Source of the DNA: JAMXLO01 sp963819855
GTDB taxonomy: Bacteria; Pseudomonadota; Alphaproteobacteria; Acetobacterales; Acetobacteraceae
Length of the DNA stretch: 64,000 nt
Reading direction: 5' to 3'
NCBI GenBank assembly: GCA_963819855.1
Contig: CAWFYC010000001.1
Location: forward strand, 15,133-79,132
Shown: piece after piece, positions 35,294 through 44,022 of the stretch
How the letters are laid out: each line of letters begins with the position of its first letter
Position numbering within the stretch: the stretch's first letter is position 1
Made by a program: the position numbers and the translations under genes
The notes under the pieces: generated by a model
What the model was told of the DNA's origin: nothing
The model's database searches: none
The model's input: the letters and a program-made list of their open reading frames with translations, nothing else

Positions 35294-35791
35294 ATGGCAA
35301 AATACGCTTCGATCGGTACCATGCTGGCGGCCACGGCACTGATTTCGTTGCCGGTCCTGGCTCAGACGACGACCAGCACCAGCCCTGCCGCACCGCCGGC
35401 CGGCATGACGCCGCCAGCCGGCATGACATCGAGCCGCACCACCACCACGACGACGACTCGCCCGGCCACCACCACTGAGACTTCCGCGATGACCAGCTCG
35501 TCGAAATACGTCACCGCCGACGGCCAGGTACGCGTGAGCAAGGTTGTGGGCGCCAGCGTCTACAACGACCAGAACCAGTCGGTCGGCTCGGTCGACGATC
35601 TGCTGATGGGCGACAACGATCACAAGGCGGCTACCGCGGTGCTCTCGGTCGGCGGCTTCCTCGGCATGGGCAGCAAGCTCGTGTCGGTGCCGTTCGACCA
35701 GCTCAAGATCCAGAACGACAAGATCGTGATGCCGGGTGCCACGAAGGCCTCGCTGGAAGGCATGCCGGAGTACCACTACACCAATGCGTGA
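35294..35791 (+). CDS. Secreted PRC-barrel domain protein
   Basis: A 165-residue protein. The signal peptide ends near PVLAQTTT (about residue 23), followed by a Pro/Thr-rich linker with runs of threonine (SSRTTTTTTTRPATTT). The PRC-barrel then spans about residues 78-160: VSKVVGASVYNDQNQSVGSV, DDLLMGDNDHKAATAVLSVG, LVSVPFDQLKI. Such proteins are common in alphaproteobacteria and often stress-linked; the function is unknown. ATG 35294 follows AAAGGGAG. It is divergent from ku across a 145-base gap. Confidence 0.85.
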   Translation: MAKYASIGTMLAATALISLPVLAQTTTSTSPAAPPAGMTPPAGMTSSRTTTTTTTRPATTTETSAMTSSSKYVTADGQVRVSKVVGASVYNDQNQSVGSVDDLLMGDNDHKAATAVLSVGGFLGMGSKLVSVPFDQLKIQNDKIVMPGATKASLEGMPEYHYTNA

Positions 35792-35912
35792 TCCGCTCCG
35801 GAATCGCCACATAGGATGCGGATAACGCGGGATGGGCGGCGATGAGCCGCCCATCTTTTGTACGGCGGCCTGTGCTGCCATAATTCCCTGGCGACGCCGG
35901 CGGGAGAACGCC

Positions 35913-37115
35913 ATGAACGATCTGGCTGGGGCAGCGCACGCTGTCGACGAGGCGGCACTGCCGCGGCGCTATGCGGCGGTCCGCGCCTGGACCGAGCATC
36001 TCGCCGCATCGCTGAGCGCCGAGGATCAGTGTGTCCAGTCGATGCCCGATGCCAGTCCGGCGAAGTGGCATCGCGCGCACACGACGTGGTTCTTCGAACA
36101 GTTCCTGCTCACCGCGATGGTACCGGACTATCAGGTGTTCGATCGCGACTTCGCCTATCTGTTCAACTCCTACTACGAGACGGTCGGTCCGCGTCATCCG
36201 CGGCCCAATCGCGGGTTGCTGACCCGCCCGTCCACCGAACACGTCGGCGCGTTCCGCCGCCACGTCGATGCCGCGATGCAGCGTCTGCTGGCGCGGCTGC
36301 CGCACGGGGCCACGGGATTGGTCGAGCTCGGGCTGCACCACGAACAGCAGCATCAGGAGCTGCTGCTCACCGACATGCTGCACGCGTTCGCGCAAAATCC
36401 TCTGGCGCCGGCTGTGCTGCCCGGCTGGGGTGAGCCGGATGGCGCGGCCGGCCCCACACGTTTCGTCGAGTGCGCCGGCGGGATGGTGCGGATCGGCCAC
36501 TCGGACGCAGGCTTCTGCTTCGACAACGAGACGCCGGCGCATTCGGTGTATCTGCCGCCGTATCGGCTGGCGTCGCGGCTGGTGCGCAATGGCGAGTGGG
36601 CCCAGTTCATCGCCGACGGCGGCTACCGCACGCCGACGCTGTGGATGTCGGACGGCTGGGCGTGCGCGCAGGCGAATGGCTGGTCCACACCGTTGTATTG
36701 GCGCGAAGCCGACGACGGCTGGCGGCAAGTGGGACTGTCCGGCCTGGCGCGGCTCGATGCGGATGCGCCGGTGCGCCATATAAGCTGGTACGAGGCCGAC
36801 GCGTACGCGCGCTGGGCCGGCGCGCGGCTGCCGACCGAGGCAGAGTGGGAGGCGGCCAGCGAACGCGACGGCATCGCCGAACTGGATTCGCATGTCTGGC
36901 AATGGACATGCAGCGCCTACAGCCCATATCCGGGGTATCGGCCGGTAGCGGGTGCGGTCGGCGAATATAACGGCAAGTTCATGATCAACCAGATGGTGCT
37001 GCGTGGCGGATCGCTAGCCACGCCGGCTTATCATACGCGACGCAGCTACCGGAACTTCTTCCACCCCGACAAGCGCTGGCAGTTCAGTGGCGTTCGTCTG
37101 GCCCGCGACGTCTGA
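35913..37115 (+). CDS. egtB: Ergothioneine biosynthesis sulfoxide synthase EgtB
   Basis: A 400-residue protein with an N-terminal DinB-type helical domain holding the iron site HHEQQHQE (HxxxHxE, near residue 135) and KWHRAHTTWFFE with the third His. A C-terminal formylglycine-enzyme-like domain carries SWYEADAYARWAGARLPTEA, EWEAASE, and LRGGSLATPAYHTRRSYRNF. EgtB joins hercynine to a cysteine thiol donor with O2. ATG 35913 has GGGAG upstream. egtD follows 16 bases later, so the two form a minimal ergothioneine operon. Confidence 0.95.
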   Translation: MNDLAGAAHAVDEAALPRRYAAVRAWTEHLAASLSAEDQCVQSMPDASPAKWHRAHTTWFFEQFLLTAMVPDYQVFDRDFAYLFNSYYETVGPRHPRPNRGLLTRPSTEHVGAFRRHVDAAMQRLLARLPHGATGLVELGLHHEQQHQELLLTDMLHAFAQNPLAPAVLPGWGEPDGAAGPTRFVECAGGMVRIGHSDAGFCFDNETPAHSVYLPPYRLASRLVRNGEWAQFIADGGYRTPTLWMSDGWACAQANGWSTPLYWREADDGWRQVGLSGLARLDADAPVRHISWYEADAYARWAGARLPTEAEWEAASERDGIAELDSHVWQWTCSAYSPYPGYRPVAGAVGEYNGKFMINQMVLRGGSLATPAYHTRRSYRNFFHPDKRWQFSGVRLARDV

Positions 37116-37131
37116 CAGGGAAAATCCAGAG

Positions 37132-38088
37132 ATGCCTGATGACTCCGTCTCGATGCTGGCGGCCGGCAGTGTCGCGGATGCGGCGCTGTCTGGCCTGTTG
37201 CAGCCGCAGAAAACACTGCCCGCGAAACTGTTCTACGACGAGGAAGGGTGCCGCCTATTCGGGCGCATCACCGAGTTGCCGGAGTACTATTTGACGCGAA
37301 CAGAGCTTGCCTTGCTGGCCGAGGTAGCGCCGCGCGTGGCCGACATGGTGCGGGAACCCGCGGTGCTGGTGGAATACGGCGCGAGCGACGAGACGAAGGC
37401 GGAGTTCCTGCTGCGCACCTCGGTGTTCCAGGCCTATGTGCCGATCGACGTGGCCGCGCCGCAACTCGAGCAGATGCGCGCGCGGCTGCGCCAGCGGCGG
37501 CCCGATCTACCGGTTTGCCTGGTGCCGGCCGACTTCATGGATGTCGTGGCGCTGCCGACGCAGGTACCGCCGCTGCCGCGGTTTGGATTCTTCCCTGGAT
37601 CGACGATCGGAAATCTGGATCCGCTGGAGGCGCGGCACTTCCTGCAACGCGCGCGCGACGCGCTGGGCGATGCGTCCTGGTTCCTGGTCGGTGTCGATCT
37701 GCGCAAGGATCCGGCGATCCTGCTGCCGGCGTATGACGATGCGCAGGGTGTCACGGCGGCGTTCAATCGCAATCTGCTGGTGCGGCTGAATCGCGAGGCC
37801 GGCGCTGACTTCGATCTGGCCGCCTTCGCGCATCGCGCCGAGTGGAACGACGAGGCGAGCCGGATCGAAATGCACCTGGTCAGTCTGCGCGATCAGGTGG
37901 TGCGTGTCGCCGGCCAGACGATCAGCTTCAGGCGCTGGGAAACGATTCATACCGAGAACAGCTACAAATATGCCCCGGAGCGCTTCGCCGCATTGGCCGA
38001 GGAGTCCGGATGGCACAGCGCGGAACTGTGGACCGATCCGGCGCGGTTGTTCTCGTTGCATCTGCTCGAGCCGCGGAGCGGACCGTAG
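37132..38088 (+). CDS. egtD: L-histidine N-alpha-methyltransferase EgtD
   Basis: A 318-residue methyltransferase of the EgtD family: PAKLFYDEEGCRLFGRITEL, PEYYLTRTE, the SAM-binding segment LVEYGASDETKAEFLL and FFPGSTIGNLDP. HTENSYKYAPERFAALAEES holds the histidine-binding residues. It makes hercynine by trimethylating histidine and feeds EgtB. The downstream steps (C-S lyase EgtE, glutamylcysteine ligase EgtA) are not next to it. Confidence 0.95.
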   Translation: MPDDSVSMLAAGSVADAALSGLLQPQKTLPAKLFYDEEGCRLFGRITELPEYYLTRTELALLAEVAPRVADMVREPAVLVEYGASDETKAEFLLRTSVFQAYVPIDVAAPQLEQMRARLRQRRPDLPVCLVPADFMDVVALPTQVPPLPRFGFFPGSTIGNLDPLEARHFLQRARDALGDASWFLVGVDLRKDPAILLPAYDDAQGVTAAFNRNLLVRLNREAGADFDLAAFAHRAEWNDEASRIEMHLVSLRDQVVRVAGQTISFRRWETIHTENSYKYAPERFAALAEESGWHSAELWTDPARLFSLHLLEPRSGP

Positions 38089-38105
38089 ACTTTGGCGGGA
38101 GTGCC

Positions 38106-38132
38106 GATGGGTTTCGCTCCGCTCAACCCATC
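38106..38132. repeat. Short arm of the GATGGGTTTCGC repeat
   Basis: GATGGGTTTCGCTCCGCTCA followed by ACCCATC is itself a short hairpin and matches one arm of the 31-bp repeat at 16851-16934. It sits between the convergent egtD and sigma factor genes. Confidence 0.6.
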
Positions 38133-38151
38133 GCGCCCGTCGGTATATCAG

Positions 38152-38643
38152 CTACGCCGCGTCCACCGCACGCTCGCCCATAAGAAAGGCACGCAACTGC
38201 AGTCGGGCGCGATGCACGCGGCTCTTCAGTGTGCCGATCGCACACCCTGTGACTTCGGCCGCATCCTCATACGACTGCTCTTGCAGCACGATCATCTGCA
38301 GTGCCTCGCGCTGATCGCGCGGCAGCCGATCCAGTGCCCAGCCTAGTTCGCGAAGCGCAGTGCGATCCTCGTGGGCCGCGGGTACAGGAACTTCCGGCAC
38401 CGTATCCACGTCGGTATATTCGCGCCGGCTGCGCACGCCGCTGATGAAGTGATTCACCATAATGCGATGCACCCAGGCAGAGAAATTGGTACCGGGCGTG
38501 AAGCAATCCTGCGCTCCCAGCGCTTTGGTGGCGACGTCCTGCATCAGGTCCTCCGCCGCCGCGCGGTTTCGTGTCAGCGCCAACGCCCAGATGCGCATCT
38601 TCGGCAGGAACCTGATCAGTTGCTCCTGAAACTCCTGCGCCAT
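38152..38643 (-). CDS. ECF-type RNA polymerase sigma factor
   Basis: A 163-residue two-domain sigma factor. Region 2 is at residues 8-72 (RNRAAAEDLMQDVATKAL, FSAWVHRIMVNHFIS) and region 4 at about 108-158 (LPRDQREALQMIVLQEQSYE, GCAIGTLKSRVHRARLQLR). ATG 38643 has GGGAG eight bases upstream. The style fits alphaproteobacterial stress-type ECF factors such as EcfG relatives, but no anti-sigma factor, NepR or PhyR gene is adjacent. Targets are unknown. Divergent from the peptidase gene. Confidence 0.9.
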   Translation of the reverse strand: MAQEFQEQLIRFLPKMRIWALALTRNRAAAEDLMQDVATKALGAQDCFTPGTNFSAWVHRIMVNHFISGVRSRREYTDVDTVPEVPVPAAHEDRTALRELGWALDRLPRDQREALQMIVLQEQSYEDAAEVTGCAIGTLKSRVHRARLQLRAFLMGERAVDAA

Positions 38644-38754
38644 GATTGATACTCCCGGTGCTGAAAGTGTGTGTGTTGTCGCACCTGAGGCGGGCAGGAC
38701 GGGCGTGCAAGACGAATGACGCGAGCTTGAGTTACGCAGCACGATCGTTTGATC

Positions 38755-39786
38755 ATGCGTGCGCGCTGGGTCATTCTCACATTCGTGAACGCGCCGTCCC
38801 CACGCAATCTGCTGACAGATGTCCCCGGCCTCGCGGTCGGCAATGTCGAGGATCTGCGTCTGGGTTCCGGGGTCACGGCGATCGTGTTCGATCGACCGGC
38901 GGTGGCCTCGGTGAGCGTGCTGGGTGGCGCGCCAGGCGGACGCGATACGGACCTGTTGGCACCGCACAACACGGTCGAGGCGGTGGACGCAATCGTGCTG
39001 TCCGGCGGGTCGGCATTCGGGCTCGACGCAGCGGGTGGCGTGCAGGCCGCTCTGCGCGAGCAGGGTCGCGGGATCGCGATCGGCGGCGTGCGGGTGCCGA
39101 TCGTGTCTCAGGCGATCCTGTTCGATCTGCTCAATGGCGGCGACAAGGACTGGGGCCGGTTCTCACCATATCGCGACATGGGCTATGCGGCAGCCATCAC
39201 GGTTGGTCGGGACTTCCCGCTGGGCAGTGTCGGAGCCGGTGCAGGGGCCACGACGGCGACGGTAAAGGGCGGGCTCGGGTCGGCGAGTGCCGTCACGCCA
39301 GGCGGCCACACTGTCGCGGCGATCGTGGCGGTGAACGCGGTCGGCGCGCCGACGATCGGGAACGGCCCGCACTTCTGGGCGGCACCGTTCGAGCGGAGCA
39401 GCGAATTCGGCGGCCGTGGTCTGCCGGCATCGTTCGACACGGCGCTGCGTACCAAGGGCGGCCGCGGCACCGGCACGACGATAGGGCTGGTTGCCACCGA
39501 CGCGGTGCTGAGCAAGGCACAGGCGATGCGACTGGCGATCATGGCGCATGACGGGCTGGCGCGTGCAGTGCTGCCGGCACATGCGCCGCTCGACGGCGAC
39601 ACAATGTTCGCCGCCGCCACCGGGATGCGACCGATGAAGGACCCGGTGAAAGAGCTCACCGAGCTCGGCCATCTTGCGACCCAGGTGATGGCGCGGGCGA
39701 TCGCGCGCGGCGTGTATGAAGCAACCGCATTGCCGGTGCCCGCTGCGCAAGCGTCCTGGCGCGACCGGTTCTCGGCATCGGGCTGA
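38755..39786 (+). CDS. P1 (DmpA/S58) family peptidase
   Basis: About 343 residues. It follows the DmpA-type aminopeptidase/amidohydrolase fold: LLTDVPGLAVGNVEDLRLGS, PGGRDTDLLAPHNTVEAVDA, and IVLSGGSAFGLDAAGGVQAA. The self-cleavage region VKGGLGSASAV gives the nucleophilic Ser at the new N-terminus. The family trims N-terminal D- or L-residues or beta-peptides from small peptides. TTG 38749 and ATG 38755 are both possible starts. A GTG at 38785 would match the family N-terminus more tightly. Confidence 0.87.
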   Translation: MRARWVILTFVNAPSPRNLLTDVPGLAVGNVEDLRLGSGVTAIVFDRPAVASVSVLGGAPGGRDTDLLAPHNTVEAVDAIVLSGGSAFGLDAAGGVQAALREQGRGIAIGGVRVPIVSQAILFDLLNGGDKDWGRFSPYRDMGYAAAITVGRDFPLGSVGAGAGATTATVKGGLGSASAVTPGGHTVAAIVAVNAVGAPTIGNGPHFWAAPFERSSEFGGRGLPASFDTALRTKGGRGTGTTIGLVATDAVLSKAQAMRLAIMAHDGLARAVLPAHAPLDGDTMFAAATGMRPMKDPVKELTELGHLATQVMARAIARGVYEATALPVPAAQASWRDRFSASG

Positions 39787-39895
39787 GGCCGTTGCGCACG
39801 CCGCTTACGGATCGGCGGTTGCCAGAAGTCGGATTCAGGCGAAAGCCGGCACAATTTTCTAGCCATTCTCACGGAAACGTGCGCAAGACAACCTG

Positions 39896-40570
39896 ATGCG
39901 CCGTCTCCTCCAGGTTCTGATCCTCGTCGCCCCAACCGCCGCCGTAGCCAGCCCGCCACCGTCACCCAGCTTGCTGTGTGAAGCTGCCATCGTCGGCGCA
40001 GAAAGGTCGGCGCGCCTACCGCTCCGCCTGCTCGGCGCCATTGCCGAAGTGGAAAGCGGCCGGCTCGATGACGTCGGCAACGTCCGCCCCTGGCCCTGGA
40101 CCATCAATGCCGAGGGACGGGGCGAGTTCTTCGCCAGCAAACAGCAGGCAATCGATGCGGTGCGCGCGTTACAGGCGCAGGGGGTACGTTCGATCGACGT
40201 CGGCTGCATGCAGGTCAACCTGATGTTCCACCCGAACGCCTTCGCCTCGCTGGACGAGGCGTTCAATCCGGCCGCGAACGCATTCTATGCCGCTCGCTTC
40301 CTCAACACGCTGTATGGCATGAGCGGGAGCTGGGTGCAGGCGACCGCGGCCTATCACTCGCAGACGCCGGCGATCGGAGCCGACTACGAGCAGCGCGTGA
40401 TGGCGCGTTGGCAACACCGAGGTCCGGTATTCGGTGCGCCCTTGACGCAGACGGCGTACAGCGACTTCACCCCGAAGGCCCAGGTCTATGGCGCGTTCCA
40501 GCCGGCCGCTCAGGTGTACGGCGCGTTCGCTGAACCGGCACCCATGCCGACCCGTTTGGCGCATCGCTGA
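39896..40570 (+). CDS. Secreted lytic transglycosylase-like protein (SLT fold)
   Basis: A 224-residue protein with a signal peptide (about 18 residues, cut after AVAS) and a transglycosylase-type domain. The catalytic Glu is expected in LLGAIAEVESGRLDD, the SIDVGCMQVNLMFHPNAFAS segment corresponds to the GxMQ motif, and NAFYAARFLNTLYG forms the closing helices. It would cleave murein glycan strands in the periplasm. The C-terminal 50 residues contain two imperfect copies of AQVYGAF with no known role. Confidence 0.82.
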   Translation: MRRLLQVLILVAPTAAVASPPPSPSLLCEAAIVGAERSARLPLRLLGAIAEVESGRLDDVGNVRPWPWTINAEGRGEFFASKQQAIDAVRALQAQGVRSIDVGCMQVNLMFHPNAFASLDEAFNPAANAFYAARFLNTLYGMSGSWVQATAAYHSQTPAIGADYEQRVMARWQHRGPVFGAPLTQTAYSDFTPKAQVYGAFQPAAQVYGAFAEPAPMPTRLAHR

Positions 40571-40676
40571 CCGGCAGACGGCCGCGCCGGTTTGATACCG
40601 GGCTGACACGCACTTCCATCGAATTGGCCGCATCGCTAGGTTCCCAGCCAGACGAGGGGCCGCGCGGGAGGGCACC

Positions 40677-42578
40677 ATGAGCGATGGCGGCGGGGTACGC
40701 CGGATCGAGATCACGGAACGCGAATCGCCGACATTCGGTGGCGCCGAATTCGGTGGGGTCGGCGGCTATGAGCGGCTGCACGGCACGGCGTCCTGCGAGC
40801 TTGATCCCGCGCATCCGCTGAACGCCGGCATCGTCAATCTCGACAGGGCGCCACGCAATGCGCGCGGCAACGTCGAGTACCAGTCCGAATTCCGCATCCT
40901 GCAGCCACTCGATCTCGCACGCGGCAATGGCTGTCTGGTGTACGACGTTCCCAACCGCGGCAACCAGCCGATCATGCCGCGGCTGAACGGCGCGCCGGAG
41001 GGCGGCCATCCACAGCACGCCGGCAACGGCTTCCTGATGCGGCACGGCTTCACGCTGGTGTGGAGCGCCTGGCAGGGAGATGTGCCGCCGGGCAACGACC
41101 GTCTGGTCGCTCGGTTCCCGGTCATCGCAGGCGTCACCGGCATGGTGCGCGAGGAGTTCATCGCCGAAGCGACCGGACTGCTCGGCGATGGCAACATCCA
41201 GGATGTATCCGACGATCGCTTCATCGGCACGTTGGTCTATCCGGTTGCCGATCCCGCCGGCGCGACGCTGACGGTGCGCGAACGCGAGGCCGATCCGCGC
41301 GCCACACCGTCCGGTCTTGCATGGCGGCTGATCGACGACCGCCATGTCGAGATCACGAGGCCGACCGCGCCAGGGTTCGATCGCGGCGCCATCTTCGAGT
41401 TCATCTATCGCGCGCGCGATCCGATCGTCATGGGCATCGGCTTTGCCGCGATCCGCGACATCGTCTCGTACCTGCGCCACACGACCCCGGGCATCCGGCA
41501 CGCGCTGGGATTCGGTATCTCGCAAAGCGGCCGGGTACTGCGTGATCTAGTGTACTATGGATTCAATCAGGACCTCGCTGGACGGCCTGTGTTCGACGGC
41601 ATTCTGCCGGTGGTTGCCGGCTCGCGGCGCACCTGCATCAACTGGCAATTCGCGCAGGCCGGACGCTATTCGCGCCAGCACGAGGACCATTGCTACGGCG
41701 ATGATCAGTTTCCGTTCAGCTATCCGACGCTGAGCGATCCGATCAGCGGCCGCACCGACGGCATCCTGCAACGCGCACGCGATGCCGGCGTGTGTCCGAA
41801 GGTGCTGCACCTGGATACCGAGAGCGACATCTGGCAGGCGCGCGCCTCGCTGGTGGGCACCGACACCTCCGGCACCGACATCGCGATGCCGGACGAGGTG
41901 CGCGTCTATACGGTGACCGGCGTGCCGCACGCGCCGTTCCGGCCGCTGAGCAAGCCGGTCATGCAATTGCCCGGCAATCCCCTCGGCTATGGCGCGTTCA
42001 TGCGCGCACTGCTGGTCGCGCTGACCGAGTGGGTGGCACACGGCACGGCACCGCCGGACAGCCGGTTCCCGTCGCGAGCGGCTGGCACGCTGCTGCCGTT
42101 GGCCGAGGCGCGTGCGACATTCCCGAGACTGCCGCAGGTGAATTTCCCGACCGTGCTGAACGAGCTGCGGCTGCGCGACCACTCCGTGGAGCCGCCGATC
42201 GAGAGCACGGCATATCCGGTGTTCGTGCAATCGACCGATAGCGACGGCAATGCGCTCGGCGGCATCCGCCATCCGTTGCTCGACGTGCCGCTGGCCACGC
42301 ATGTCGGGTGGTCGTTGCGCGCGGCGGGATTCGGCGAGGGCGATCTGTTCACTGTCCAGGGCTCGATGATCCCGTTCGCTGCGACCGATGTCGACCGGCA
42401 GCGCAACGACGATCCGCGGCCTTCGATCGAAGCGCGCTATGCCTCACGCGACGCGTGGGCCGCAAAGCTGGCCGAGGCCGCGAAACGTCTGGTGGCCGAT
42501 CGGCTGCTGCTGGCCGAGGATGCCGACCGGCTGATCGCCGCAGCCCGTGAAACGTGGGACGTGTACCGGGCATTGTAG
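40677..42578 (+). CDS. Alpha/beta hydrolase domain protein (Abhydrolase_10 type)
   Basis: A 633-residue cytosolic protein with no signal peptide. It matches the long alpha/beta-hydrolase-domain family: N-terminal ESPTFGGAEFGGVGGYERL, YDVPNRGNQPIMPRLN, and the nucleophile elbow GFGISQSGRVLRDL with Ser near 285. LHLDTESDIWQAR follows. The substrate is unknown; carboxylic esters are likely. Start ATG 40677 follows GGGAGG. The stop is 8 bases before the MaoC gene, so the two are co-transcribed. Confidence 0.8.
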   Translation: MSDGGGVRRIEITERESPTFGGAEFGGVGGYERLHGTASCELDPAHPLNAGIVNLDRAPRNARGNVEYQSEFRILQPLDLARGNGCLVYDVPNRGNQPIMPRLNGAPEGGHPQHAGNGFLMRHGFTLVWSAWQGDVPPGNDRLVARFPVIAGVTGMVREEFIAEATGLLGDGNIQDVSDDRFIGTLVYPVADPAGATLTVREREADPRATPSGLAWRLIDDRHVEITRPTAPGFDRGAIFEFIYRARDPIVMGIGFAAIRDIVSYLRHTTPGIRHALGFGISQSGRVLRDLVYYGFNQDLAGRPVFDGILPVVAGSRRTCINWQFAQAGRYSRQHEDHCYGDDQFPFSYPTLSDPISGRTDGILQRARDAGVCPKVLHLDTESDIWQARASLVGTDTSGTDIAMPDEVRVYTVTGVPHAPFRPLSKPVMQLPGNPLGYGAFMRALLVALTEWVAHGTAPPDSRFPSRAAGTLLPLAEARATFPRLPQVNFPTVLNELRLRDHSVEPPIESTAYPVFVQSTDSDGNALGGIRHPLLDVPLATHVGWSLRAAGFGEGDLFTVQGSMIPFAATDVDRQRNDDPRPSIEARYASRDAWAAKLAEAAKRLVADRLLLAEDADRLIAAARETWDVYRAL

Positions 42579-42586
42579 GAACCAGC

Positions 42587-43732
42587 ATGGAAACCGTCGG
42601 GCTTGGCTTCTACTTCGAGGACCTGCCGGTCGGTCGGCGCTTCCGCACCATCGGCCGCACAGTGACCGAGGCGGACATCACCAACTTCGTCAACTGCACC
42701 GGCATGGTGGAGGTGCTGTTCACCAACACCGAGTTCCTGCGCGAGGAATCCGACATCAAGCAGCGCCTGGCGCCGGCAGCGCTGAGCTACTGCTTCGCCG
42801 AGGGTCTGCTGGTGCAGGCGACCATGCAGCACACCGGGTTCGCGTTCCTGCACATGGAGCTCAACGTGGAACAGCCGGTATTCGCCGGCGACACGATCCA
42901 CGTGGAATGCGAGGTGATCGAGGCGCGGCTGTCGCGCAACCGGCCGGGCAGGGGCCTGGTGCGGACGCGGAATCAGGTGGTGAAGCAGGACGGTACGGTG
43001 GCGCTGACCTATACGCCGCTGCGGATGATCAAGTGCCGCGGGGCGACGCGCTGCTGCGGAGCGAGCGACGGCAAGGCCGGATCGCGGCCTCGCCACTCAC
43101 ACGCCACCGTCCCGCAGCTTCGGATCCAGCACGTCGCGCAGCGCATCGCCGAACAGGCTGACGCCGAACACCGTCAGTGCGATCGCCAATCCCGGGAAGA
43201 TCGCGATCCATGGCGCGGTGGATGCGTACTCCTCCGCACCGCCCTGCAGCATCAGCCCCCAGGCCGGCGTCGGCTCCTGCACGCCAAGCCCGAGATACGA
43301 CAGCGATGCCTCCGCCAGGATCGCCTGGCCGACGAACGCGGTCAGCATGATCAGGAACGGCGCCATCACGTTCGGCACCATGTGGCGCAGGATGATGCGC
43401 GCGTGACTGTAGCCGCAGGCGCGCGCGGCATCGACATAGGGGATCTCGCGGATCGCCAGCGCGCTGGAACGCACCACGCGGGCGCAGCGCGGGATCAGCG
43501 GGATGGTGATCGCGACGATCACGTTGTGCACGCCGGTGCCGAAGATCGCCACCACGGCGAGCGCCATGATGATCAGCGGGAACGCCATCACGATGTCGAA
43601 GATGCGCTGGAAGATCAGGTCGATCCGGCCGCCGAAATACGCGCTGGCGACGCCCAGCACCAGGCCGGCAAAGCCGCCCACGATGCGCGGAGGTCAGCCC
43701 CACGATCAGCGCGGTGCGCGCGCCGAAGATGA
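42587..43732 (+). CDS. MaoC-like hydratase domain protein with an aberrant long tail
   Basis: Residues 1-150 form a MaoC/hot-dog domain (FYFEDLPVGRRFRTIGRTVT, EADITNFVNCTGMVEV, FAGDTIHVECEVIEARLSRN), which handles acyl-CoA substrates in related proteins. The domain ends at about LTYTPLRMIKC (43035). From there no stop comes for another 230 codons and the frame runs antisense through dppC as Arg/His/Gln-rich sequence, which is not a real domain. A stop codon was probably lost by base change or small indel near 43040. The true protein is likely about 150-155 residues. Confidence 0.7.
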   Translation: METVGLGFYFEDLPVGRRFRTIGRTVTEADITNFVNCTGMVEVLFTNTEFLREESDIKQRLAPAALSYCFAEGLLVQATMQHTGFAFLHMELNVEQPVFAGDTIHVECEVIEARLSRNRPGRGLVRTRNQVVKQDGTVALTYTPLRMIKCRGATRCCGASDGKAGSRPRHSHATVPQLRIQHVAQRIAEQADAEHRQCDRQSREDRDPWRGGCVLLRTALQHQPPGRRRLLHAKPEIRQRCLRQDRLADERGQHDQERRHHVRHHVAQDDARVTVAAGARGIDIGDLADRQRAGTHHAGAARDQRDGDRDDHVVHAGAEDRHHGERHDDQRERHHDVEDALEDQVDPAAEIRAGDAQHQAGKAAHDARRSAPRSARCARRR

Positions 43733-44009
43733 TGCGCGACAGCAGGTCGCGGCCGAACTGGTCGGTGCCCAGCCAGTGGGTCCAGCTCGGCGCTTCGGTC
43801 ATCGAAGCGAAGTCGTTCGCCGTCGGGCTGTATGGCGCGATCAATTCGGCCGAAAGACCGGTCACCGCGATGATCAGCACCAGCACTGCGCCGAACGCGC
43901 CGAGCGGTTCGCGCCGGCAGAAGTGCAGCGTGGCCTGCCAGAGCGAACGCCGCAGCTCGATGGTGTCGTCCGCGGGAAGTGCGATCGGGGCGTGCACCGT
44001 GGTGGACAT
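43097..44009 (-). pseudogene. dppC: Dipeptide/nickel-type ABC permease DppC, frameshifted
   Basis: The N-terminal part (from ATG 44009, MSTTVHAPIALPADDTIELR, through WLGTDQFGRDLLSRIIFGAR) and the C-terminal part (GGFAGLVLGVASAYFGG onward, with the EAA loop VDAARACGYSHARIILRHMV) lie in different frames. One extra base near 43685 (plus strand GATGCGCGG, where GATCGCGG is expected) separates them. Removing it restores LIVGLTSAIVGGFAGL and about 303 residues. Reading unrepaired yields a protein truncated in function after residue 105. It may be a sequencing error or a real mutation. Confidence 0.85.
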
Positions 44010-44022
44010 GACGCGGTCTCCC

